A stretch of DNA of 64,000 nt. Origin: Streptomyces graminofaciens. Lineage in GTDB: Bacteria; Actinomycetota; Actinomycetes; Streptomycetales; Streptomycetaceae. The stretch covers positions 434,001 to 498,000 of the forward strand of contig NZ_AP018448.1 of NCBI RefSeq assembly GCF_030294945.1, given 5' to 3'. Positions 41,052 through 48,351 of the stretch are shown here, one piece after another. Every line of letters begins with the position of its first letter. The stretch's first letter is position 1. The position numbers were made by a program, and so were the translations under genes. The notes below the pieces were generated by a model. It made no database searches. It was not told the origin of the DNA and was given only the letters and a program-made list of their open reading frames with translations.

Positions 41052-43154
41052 TTGGCCCGTCAGTTGTCCCGCCGTGGGTTCATGGTCTACTCGGTCGCGG
41101 CGTCCACCCTGACCCTCGCGGCCTCCATGGGCTGTGACACCTCGCCCGCCGAAGGCGCCGAACCCGGCCGCCTGCCGTCCGACGTGCTCGTGACCGGCAC
41201 CGACGAGGAGATGCTGGTCCTCGAAGTCACCGAGGCCAACAAGGTCGTCGTACGGCTGCCGCGCGCCGAGGTCGGCCAGGGCGTCACCACCGCCGTCGCC
41301 ATGATGATCGCCGAGGAGCTGGACGCCCGGCTCGTCGACGTCGACATCCCGCTCGCCGACGCCCGCGCCAAAGGCAACCAGTTCACCGGCGGATCGAGTT
41401 CGGTGCGTTCGCTGTACGGTCCGGCCCGCGAGCTGGCCGCCACCGCGCGCGCCAGGCTGGTGACCGCGGCCGCCAGACGCTGGCACCTGCCCGCGCGGTC
41501 CCTGCGTACGCGGGACACGAAGGTGATCGCGCCGGACGGGCGTTCGGCCACCTTCGGGTCGCTCACCGCGAGCGCGGCCCGGATCCAGCGGCCCGATGTG
41601 CCGACGAAACCCAAGCCGGCCTCGAAGCACCGGGTGATCGGGCGGCCGACGACCCGGATCGACGCGCGGGACATCGTCACGGGCAAGGCGAAGTACGCCG
41701 GAGACCTGACGGTGGCCGGGGCGAAGCCGACCGTGGTGGCCAGACCCCCGACGCTCGGCGGGAAGGTGCTCTGGTTCGACGAGCGGGCCGCGCGCACGAT
41801 GCCTGGTGTCCACGCGGTCGTCGAGGTCGCAGGTGGGGTCGCCGTGGTGGCGGACTCCTTCCACCACGCCTTCAAGGCCAGGGACGCCCTGCGGATCCGT
41901 TGGAGTCCGGGCCCGCTGGTGTCACTGTCCGACGCCGCGATCCGCTCACGGCTGCGGGCGGCTGTCCCACGGCTCGGCGACCCGCCCGGCGGATCCACGC
42001 AGACGGAGGGCGAGTTCGAGTTCGCCTTCGTCGGCCACGCGCCGATGGAGGTGCTGACCGCGATAGCGGACGTCCGCGCGCACCGGGCCGAGATCTGGTT
42101 CTCCTCGCAGACGCCGATGGACGCCCGAGAGAGCATCGCCTCGGCGGTCGGGCTGCCCACGTCGAAGGTGAAGGTCCATGTCGTCCGAGGCGGCGGCTCC
42201 TTCGGCCGGCGGCTGAACCACGACGCCGCGATCGAGGCGGCCCTCGTGTCGAAGGCGGCGGGCCTGCCGGTCAAGCTGATGTGGAGCCGCGCCGACGACA
42301 TACGCCACGGCCGGATGCGCCCGGCCAGCCATCACCGGATCCGGGCCAGTCACGCCCGCGGCAGGGTGGTGGCCTTCACCCACGCCATGGCCTCGGTGAG
42401 TGAGGCGTACGAAGCGGTGGGGGCCGTGAGCCGGGCGGCGTTCGCCGCCGCGAGTGGCCCGCTGCCCAGCGACAACGGTCTGTACAACTTCGGACGTGTC
42501 ACCGGCGATTCGGGCTCGGTCGAACTGGCGATGCCCCTCGGCGCCTGGCGGTCGGTGGACTCCGGGACGGTGCGCACGGCGGAGGAGATCATCGTCGACG
42601 AGGTGGCCCGGAGCCTCGGCAAGGACCCGGTCGCCTTCCGGCGCACCACGCTCAGGAACAAGGCGGTCAAGGCCGTACTCGACAAGGTCGCGACCGCCGG
42701 GGACTGGGGCCGCGCCCTGCCGGAGGGCCACGGCCAGGGTGTCGCCGTCCACGAGGAGTACGGCTCGTGCGTCGCCTGTCTGGTCGAGATCGACGTCACC
42801 GATGCGAAGGCGCCCAGGGTGACCAAGGTGGTGATGGCGGCCGACGTCGGGACGGCCGTCAACCCACGTGGACTCGAGGCCCAGCTCATGGGTACCGCGA
42901 TCGACGGGATCTCCACCGTCCTCCAGGCCGGTCTGCACATCGACCGGGGCGCCGTCCGCGAGAGCAGTTACGCCGACTTCCACTACGCCCGCCAACGACA
43001 CGCCCCACTGCGCTTCGAGGCGCACATCATGCCCTCCCGGCGGGAACCCGGCGGCGCGGGCGAACTCGGCGTGCCGGCCGCGGCCGGTGCCGTCGCCAAC
43101 GCCTATGCCCGGGCGACCGGCTCCAAGCCCCGCCGCTTCCCCCTGAACTTCTGA
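41052..43154 (+). CDS. Molybdopterin-binding subunit of an aldehyde/isoquinoline-type oxidoreductase
   Basis: A 700-residue large subunit of the xanthine-dehydrogenase family, closest to IorB (isoquinoline 1-oxidoreductase β) types. Residues 1-30 look like a Tat signal (SRRGFMVYSVAASTLTLAAS). LPRAEVGQGVTTAVAMMIAEELDA is the first cofactor motif, then HVVRGGGSFGRRLNHD, PLGAWRSVDSGTVRTAEEIIVDEVA and the catalytic Glu region PGGAGELGVPAAAGAVANA. It hydroxylates a heteroaromatic or aldehyde substrate at the Mo centre. TTG 41052 follows GAGAGGA. It pairs with the 2Fe-2S subunit 67 bp downstream; no FAD subunit gene is present, as in two-subunit IorAB enzymes. Confidence 0.9.
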   Translation: MARQLSRRGFMVYSVAASTLTLAASMGCDTSPAEGAEPGRLPSDVLVTGTDEEMLVLEVTEANKVVVRLPRAEVGQGVTTAVAMMIAEELDARLVDVDIPLADARAKGNQFTGGSSSVRSLYGPARELAATARARLVTAAARRWHLPARSLRTRDTKVIAPDGRSATFGSLTASAARIQRPDVPTKPKPASKHRVIGRPTTRIDARDIVTGKAKYAGDLTVAGAKPTVVARPPTLGGKVLWFDERAARTMPGVHAVVEVAGGVAVVADSFHHAFKARDALRIRWSPGPLVSLSDAAIRSRLRAAVPRLGDPPGGSTQTEGEFEFAFVGHAPMEVLTAIADVRAHRAEIWFSSQTPMDARESIASAVGLPTSKVKVHVVRGGGSFGRRLNHDAAIEAALVSKAAGLPVKLMWSRADDIRHGRMRPASHHRIRASHARGRVVAFTHAMASVSEAYEAVGAVSRAAFAAASGPLPSDNGLYNFGRVTGDSGSVELAMPLGAWRSVDSGTVRTAEEIIVDEVARSLGKDPVAFRRTTLRNKAVKAVLDKVATAGDWGRALPEGHGQGVAVHEEYGSCVACLVEIDVTDAKAPRVTKVVMAADVGTAVNPRGLEAQLMGTAIDGISTVLQAGLHIDRGAVRESSYADFHYARQRHAPLRFEAHIMPSRREPGGAGELGVPAAAGAVANAYARATGSKPRRFPLNF

Positions 43155-43221
43155 GCCTCCGATCCCGACAGACACCGAAGCCGACAGCCTTTCGATTCCG
43201 CCAGCCTCCGAGAAGGTGCCG

Positions 43222-43677
43222 ATGCCCTCCTACTCCTTCGTCCTCAACGGGAAACCGGTCACCGTCGAGGCCCCGGCCGAGATGCCCCTGCTGTGGGTGC
43301 TGCGGGACATGCTGAACGTCACGGGGCCCAAGTACGGCTGCGGCGTGGGTGTCTGCCGTGCGTGTACGAGTCATCTGGACGGCGGGGAGTTCCAGCCCTG
43401 TGTCGTCCCGGTCGCGGACTGCGCGGGCCACGAGGTCACCACGATCGAGGGTTTGGCCGACGGCGATGAGTTGCACCCTGTCCAACAGGCTTGGCTGGAC
43501 TGCGACGTCGCCCAGTGCGGCTTCTGCCAGCCGGGCCAGATCATGGCCGCGGCGGCCCTGCTGAAGAAGAAGGGCCGCCCGACCGACGCCGACATCGACC
43601 GCATCGAGAACGTCTGCCGCTGCGGTACGTACTCCCGGATCCGCGAAGCGATCAGGAAGGTGTCGGCGGACGAGTAA
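43222..43677 (+). CDS. 2Fe-2S subunit of the molybdenum hydroxylase
   Basis: A 151-residue protein with two 2Fe-2S clusters. The plant-type N-terminal ferredoxin domain has YGCGVGVCRACTSHLDGGEFQPC (Cys ligands in C-x4-C-x2-C and the final C). The helical domain has AQCGFCQPGQIMAAAALL and ENVCRCGTYSRIREAI. It passes electrons from the molybdenum site to an external acceptor. ATG 43222 is preceded by GAGAAGG. It lies directly behind the large-subunit gene and ends 14 bp from the convergent PfkB-TIR gene. Confidence 0.92.
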   Translation: MPSYSFVLNGKPVTVEAPAEMPLLWVLRDMLNVTGPKYGCGVGVCRACTSHLDGGEFQPCVVPVADCAGHEVTTIEGLADGDELHPVQQAWLDCDVAQCGFCQPGQIMAAAALLKKKGRPTDADIDRIENVCRCGTYSRIREAIRKVSADE

Positions 43678-43691
43678 CAGTCGCCCACGGG

Positions 43692-45287
43692 TCACACGTG
43701 CTCGAAGCCGTGGCTCTGCAGTGCCCGGTCCAGGGGCCACAGGGCCTGATGGATGGCGTTGCGGGGGAACATGGCCGTGTAGGCGGCCACGGCGGCGGGC
43801 ACCGAATCGCAGCCTTCCTCCACCAGCACCAGTACGCGGTCGGTTCCTCGGTGGCCCTGGAAGAGGCCGATCTCGTGGATGACGTTCTGGCGGGCGACCA
43901 GGTGGCCGTCCCCGGTGGCGTCCTCGGCGGTCAGCACGCACACCGCGAAGCTGCACCGGTGCAGGTACTCCGTCAGCGCCTCGGTGACCGGACGGCTGCC
44001 CCACGAGTGGGACTCGAAGGAGTACACCGGCACACCGAAGCGCTGTTCCACGAAGGCTTTCACCGCCAGCCACTGCGGGCTGCGGCCATGGGCGACGAAG
44101 ACGCCCTCGGGCAGGGAGGCGGTACGGCGGGCGGCGTCCAGGGCGGGGATGAAGTCCTGGGCAATACCGGCCAGTTGGGAGTGGCCGTGGCTGCCGACGT
44201 AGCGGAGTTTGTGCCGGGCCAGGGTCATCCCCAGCAGTGAGCCGAGCTCGATCTTGAGCCGGTCGGCGGTGAGTGCGGCGAGGAGGCCGGCCGCGAAGAC
44301 GTCGCCCGCGCCGGTGGCGTCCTCGATCTCGTCGTCGGCCAGCACGATCTGCGGGTAGAAGTCGTCGAGGACCTTGGACTCGTCGCGGCGCCAGGCGTGG
44401 ATGCCGGTGCGGCGTTTGACGATGATGACGGCCCGGTCGTCGGCGAGGCGGTCCAGCAGGCGTGCCGCCACGATCTCGTCGTTGTCCTGCTCCGCGCAGC
44501 GGCCGAGTTCCCGGAATTCGCGATGGTTGAGGAGAAGGAAGTCCGCGAGGGACACCATGGCCTCGATCTCCGGTGTGCTCTGGTGGCTCCACACGTGGCC
44601 GGGGTCGAAGCTGATCAGGGTCCCGGGGCTGGCCTGTTTGACGGCCTGGAGGACGTCGAGGAGCCGGCGCGGCGTCCGGTCGTCCAGGAACGAGGTGACG
44701 TGGACGACGCGCGCGGTGGCGAGGTAGGCGACCAGGTCGTCGAAGGCCGCGTCGATGTGGTCGGCCATGGCGGCGTTCGCCCCCGCGTGGGTGAGCAGGG
44801 TGCGCTCGCCGTTCTCGGTGAAGGCGAAGCAGACACCGCACAGGTGGTCGTCGTCGCGGAAGACGAAAGGGTGGTCCACGCCGAGGCTCTCCAGCTGGCG
44901 GATCGCCGACAGGCCGGGCCCGGGTACGCGCCCCGCGACGCCGACGTAGCCCAGCCGCAGATCGAGCTGCATCTGCGCGAGGGCGTTGACGGCGTTGTAG
45001 GCCGAGCCTCCCAGGGAGGTCTGCAGGGCCGAGGGGTTGGCCGCCTCCAGCGCGGCGTAGACGGTCGCCTCGTCGACCGCCGCCTCGGTGCCCCACTCGG
45101 GTGCCGGGCGGCCGTCGTCGAGCAGTTCGGCGATGCGGGTGCTCAGCGGCAGCCAGGGCTCCCGGGCTCCGGGGGTGGCGTCGGAGTGGGTGAGGTAGTC
45201 GAGATTCAGTGCGCCGATGCCTACTACGTCCAGGGCGAAGCCGCCCCGTGCTGCCGTTGTGAGCCCGCCGCTCGGCCTACTGGTCAC
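43692..45287 (-). CDS. PfkB-type kinase fused to TIR-like domain, copy A
   Basis: A 531-residue fusion. Residues 20-385 form a PfkB/ribokinase domain: VVGIGALNLDYL at the start, TSLGGSAYNAVNALAQMQLDLRLGYVGVAGR (the GG-rich substrate motif), and IEDATGAGDVFAAGLL with catalytic Asp near residue 329. From about residue 395 a TIR-like domain (PF10137/CAP12 type) follows: GVFVAHGRSPQWLAVKAFVEQRFGVPVYSFES, FAVCVLTAEDATGDG, ARQNVIHEIGLFQGHRGTDRVLVLVEEG. The ARQNVI-x-E-x-G motif, with Glu near 472, is the conserved signature of this NADase-type family. The start is GTG 45287 after GGGAGG; it overlaps copy B by 11 bp, so the two are co-translated. Confidence 0.85.
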   Translation of the reverse strand: MTSRPSGGLTTAARGGFALDVVGIGALNLDYLTHSDATPGAREPWLPLSTRIAELLDDGRPAPEWGTEAAVDEATVYAALEAANPSALQTSLGGSAYNAVNALAQMQLDLRLGYVGVAGRVPGPGLSAIRQLESLGVDHPFVFRDDDHLCGVCFAFTENGERTLLTHAGANAAMADHIDAAFDDLVAYLATARVVHVTSFLDDRTPRRLLDVLQAVKQASPGTLISFDPGHVWSHQSTPEIEAMVSLADFLLLNHREFRELGRCAEQDNDEIVAARLLDRLADDRAVIIVKRRTGIHAWRRDESKVLDDFYPQIVLADDEIEDATGAGDVFAAGLLAALTADRLKIELGSLLGMTLARHKLRYVGSHGHSQLAGIAQDFIPALDAARRTASLPEGVFVAHGRSPQWLAVKAFVEQRFGVPVYSFESHSWGSRPVTEALTEYLHRCSFAVCVLTAEDATGDGHLVARQNVIHEIGLFQGHRGTDRVLVLVEEGCDSVPAAVAAYTAMFPRNAIHQALWPLDRALQSHGFEHV

Positions 45288-46842
45288 GTCGCTGCCTCCC
45301 CGGTCCCAGGAATCCTTCTCGCGCCAGCATTCTTTCCAATTCAACGAAAGCGCTATCTATGTGGCCGGGGGCGAAATCCATCCGGATCAGCCCTGCGTTG
45401 TTGGACCAGGGCTCGCAGCCTTCCTCGGCGAGGATCGCCACGCGCCCGAAACCGTAGTAGCCCTGGAACATGCCCACCCGGTGGACGATGTCCTCGTTGG
45501 CGCGGCGCTTGCCGCCCGCCATGAGGCGGTCGGCCGACAGCACGCACACCGCGAATCCGCACCGCACGACCTGCTCACGCAAGGTCAGAGGGTCGACGCC
45601 GCCCTGCGGATCCGTGCTCAGGGAGTGCACGGTCAGGCGGCAGTCCTCCTTCAGGAAGCGGTGGAGCGTCTCCCACTGGGTTCCCCCGTCATGGGTGACG
45701 AGCACGGCACGGGGCTGACTCGGCGGGCTGACGGGTGTCTCACGGGACTGGAGAAACCCGTCGGGCTCCAGGGCGGGCACCACTCTGGCCGGAAGATGCC
45801 GGTGCGCCGAGCGATGACGGGCCAGGCTGAGCCCCAGGAAGGAGCCCAGCTCCACCTGGAGCCTGCGCGAGGTGAGCGCGGCCAGCACGGAGGCGGAGAA
45901 CACGTCGCCGGCCCCTGTGGCGTCCTCCAGGTCCGTCTCGCGCAGCGGCCGCCTGCGCTGGAAGCGCTGCCGCCGGACGTCGGAGCCGGAGGAGCGGAAC
46001 ACCTCGATGGCGTCGTACCGCTTGGTGACGAACAGCGTGCAGCCCTCCGCGCAGCGGGCCAGCACCCTGCGGGCGAGCACCTCGTCCGTCTCACCGGGCG
46101 CGTACCGGCCCAGGACCTTGAACTCCCGGTGGTTGACGAACAGCAGGTCGCTCAGGGCGAGGATGCCGTCGATGGTGTCCGAGCGGTGCGCGGCCCAGTC
46201 GTACCCCGGGTCGAAGCTGATGCGCAGTGCGGGGTTCAGGCTCTGGGCCTGCTTCAGCAGGCCGAGCATCAGCGGTGGGGTCACGTCGTCCAGGAAGGAC
46301 GTGACGTGCACCAGGCGTGCCCGCGAGAGGTAGCGCGCGATCTGGTCGCCGTGCGTCTGTAAGTGCTCGGCCATCAGGTAGTTCGCGCCGGAATGCGTCA
46401 GCATCACCCGTTCCACGTCGTCCAGGTAGGACAGACAGATCCCGCACAGCCGGTGCGAGTGTCGGGCCACCCAGCGACGGTCGATGTTCAGCAGGTCCAT
46501 CTGGCGTACGAAGGACAGCCCAGCGGTCTCGATGCGTCCGAGCACGCCGACGTAGCCGAGCCGCAGGCCCAGGCGCATCTGGGCCAGGGTGAACACCGTC
46601 AGCCACGCCGAGCCGCCCAGCGACGCGTCGAGGGACGACGCGCCCAGCCGCTCGATGACCCTTCTGATCGTCAGTTCGTCGACCGGCCCCTCGGTGTTCC
46701 ACTCGAACCGGGCCGTCGACTCGGAGATCTGCTCGGCCATCCGGTTCGACAGCCTGGAAGCACTCGCTATGTAGTCGACGTTCAAGGCCCCGAACCCCAC
46801 GATGTCCGGGACACGCTTTCCCCCGCCCACGTTCCCGCCCAC
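45277..46842 (-). CDS. PfkB-type kinase fused to TIR-like domain, copy B
   Basis: A 521-residue paralogue of copy A with the same order. Kinase part: IVGFGALNVDYIAS, ASLGGSAWLTVFTLAQMRLGLRLGYVGVLGR, LEDATGAGDVFSASVL (catalytic Asp near 313). TIR-like part from about 378: AVLVTHDGGTQWETLHRFLKED, FAVCVLSADRLMAGG, ANEDIVHRVGMFQGYYGFGRVAILAEEG. Where copy A has ARQNVIHEIG, copy B reads ANEDIVHRVG: the conserved Glu is Arg (near 455) and the Arg/Gln/Asn before it are lost, so catalysis is unlikely. It probably partners copy A. GTG 46842 was chosen after GGGGGG; GTG 46869 is also possible. Confidence 0.85.
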   Translation of the reverse strand: MGGNVGGGKRVPDIVGFGALNVDYIASASRLSNRMAEQISESTARFEWNTEGPVDELTIRRVIERLGASSLDASLGGSAWLTVFTLAQMRLGLRLGYVGVLGRIETAGLSFVRQMDLLNIDRRWVARHSHRLCGICLSYLDDVERVMLTHSGANYLMAEHLQTHGDQIARYLSRARLVHVTSFLDDVTPPLMLGLLKQAQSLNPALRISFDPGYDWAAHRSDTIDGILALSDLLFVNHREFKVLGRYAPGETDEVLARRVLARCAEGCTLFVTKRYDAIEVFRSSGSDVRRQRFQRRRPLRETDLEDATGAGDVFSASVLAALTSRRLQVELGSFLGLSLARHRSAHRHLPARVVPALEPDGFLQSRETPVSPPSQPRAVLVTHDGGTQWETLHRFLKEDCRLTVHSLSTDPQGGVDPLTLREQVVRCGFAVCVLSADRLMAGGKRRANEDIVHRVGMFQGYYGFGRVAILAEEGCEPWSNNAGLIRMDFAPGHIDSAFVELERMLAREGFLGPGRQRRDQ

Positions 46843-46953
46843 CCCATCGCCCCCCGAACGACAGCGCACAGACCGTTTCAGATAGGGGATACCCCGTCTC
46901 CGCTGCTTTCCTCCGGCACTTCTCCGCCTACTCCGACCGGCTCCCGGGGGCCT

Positions 46954-48156
46954 TCATCCGTCACTGCCGCACAGCGCCTTGAAGACGAAGGCCACGACCG
47001 CCTCCTCCAGGGCCTCGTCCGCGTCCGGGTCGTAGGCGTTGTACGAGACGGTGACCTGGCGTCGGCCGTCGGGTGAGCCGAGCAGGAGGGTGCCGAAGCT
47101 GACGGCGCCGCCGCTGTGACCCCACAGCGGCCCACAGGGCGAGCTCAGGCGGAACAGGCCGAGACCGAAGGCCTGTTCGCCGCCGCCGGTGTCGACGAGG
47201 CGCTTCATCTCCGCCAGTTCGGCGGGCCGCAGCACATCGCCGCCCAGCAGGGCCGCGTGGAACCGGTCGAGGTCGGCGGCGGTGGAGACGACGGCTCCGG
47301 AGGCGCCGTAGTAGGTGGGGTTGAACTCGGTCACGTCGACGGGCCCGGTGGAGAGCCTGAGGTAGGCGCGGGCGTGCGGACCGGGGAGGGTGGGGCGGTC
47401 GCCCGGCAGGGAGGTGTGGCGCAGCCCGAGGGGGCGCAGGATGCGGTCGGTGATCTCGTCCTCGTAGGAACGCCCGGTGATCTCCTCGATGAGCAGTCCG
47501 GCGAGCACGTAGTGGGTGTTGGAGTAGTGGAAGCCCTCCCCCGGGCGGAAGTACGGCGGGTGGCTCAGACCGATCCTCACCAGCCGCCGCGGGCTGTGGT
47601 GGCGCCACCGGTCCACCGTCAGCCAGCGCGGTATGTCCGCCTCGGTCACCTCGAATCTCGGGTCATCCGTGTACTCGAAGAGCCCGGCGGTGTGGTTGAG
47701 CAGCATCCGTACGGTGATCTCCTCGTGGCCGGGGGTCGTGAGGAGGCCCGGCAGATGGCGGTCGACCGGGTCGTCCAGCCCCAGCCGGCCCTCGCCGACC
47801 AGCTGGAGCACGACGGTCGCGACGAACGGTTTGGTGACACTGCCGGCCCGGAACAGGCCGTCCACCCGTACCTGGGCACGGGTCGCGAGGTCGGCCACAC
47901 CGGAGGTGCCGCGCCAGACGGCGTCGCCGCCGTCGTCGAGCTCGGCCAGGGCCGCCGTGGCCCTGCCGTCCTCGACCACGGCGTCCAGTGCCTGTTGAAG
48001 GCCCGCAGGGGCGGGTGCCGGCGCGGCTCGCGCCCCGTGCGCCGGGCCGAGCAACAGGGCGAGGGCCATGCCCCAGACCGCCGAGGCGGCGACGGCGCGC
48101 GCACCGGCCCGGGATCGGGCAGCACCCGGCCCGGACGGCCGACAGGTCGCAGGCAT
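46954..48156 (-). CDS. Secreted serine hydrolase (class C β-lactamase/D-Ala carboxypeptidase fold)
   Basis: A 400-residue protein. Residues 1-45 include a hydrophobic export signal (VWGMALALLLGPAHGARA). The active-site motif SVTK has Ser106 and Lys109 (FRAGSVTKPFVA), the second motif is HYSN (Y-x-N) and the third region is GHSGGAVSFG. It belongs to the Beta-lactamase Pfam family, which covers D-alanyl-D-alanine carboxypeptidases, esterases and peptidases; resistance cannot be inferred. It lies upstream of the PfkB-TIR pair on the same strand with a 111-bp gap, and downstream of the MMPL transporter. Confidence 0.88.
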   Translation of the reverse strand: MPATCRPSGPGAARSRAGARAVAASAVWGMALALLLGPAHGARAAPAPAPAGLQQALDAVVEDGRATAALAELDDGGDAVWRGTSGVADLATRAQVRVDGLFRAGSVTKPFVATVVLQLVGEGRLGLDDPVDRHLPGLLTTPGHEEITVRMLLNHTAGLFEYTDDPRFEVTEADIPRWLTVDRWRHHSPRRLVRIGLSHPPYFRPGEGFHYSNTHYVLAGLLIEEITGRSYEDEITDRILRPLGLRHTSLPGDRPTLPGPHARAYLRLSTGPVDVTEFNPTYYGASGAVVSTAADLDRFHAALLGGDVLRPAELAEMKRLVDTGGGEQAFGLGLFRLSSPCGPLWGHSGGAVSFGTLLLGSPDGRRQVTVSYNAYDPDADEALEEAVVAFVFKALCGSDG

Positions 48157-48351
48157 GGTGGTCTCCCCCTGGATGGACGCGACGGCCTGTCAGACCGAAC
48201 GTCGGTGACGCTTCGTGACTCATGCACTACCCGATGTCATTGACCTGTACGCCACGGCACGCCCGCCGCACGGGAGCGGGCGAAGCGCTCACGAGGGCCC
48301 TCGCGCTCCGCCCGCGCCGGGGCGCGGCAGGGCGCCCGGAGACGTGCGATC

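Noticed and set aside
43692..46842. Ordinary sugar kinase annotation for both genes
   Set aside because: About 130-145 residues after the kinase domain have the TIR-like pattern and cannot be explained by a PfkB fold alone.
46954..48156. Antibiotic-resistance β-lactamase
   Set aside because: SxxK and YxN motifs occur in many esterases and D-Ala carboxypeptidases of this Pfam family; resistance cannot be inferred.
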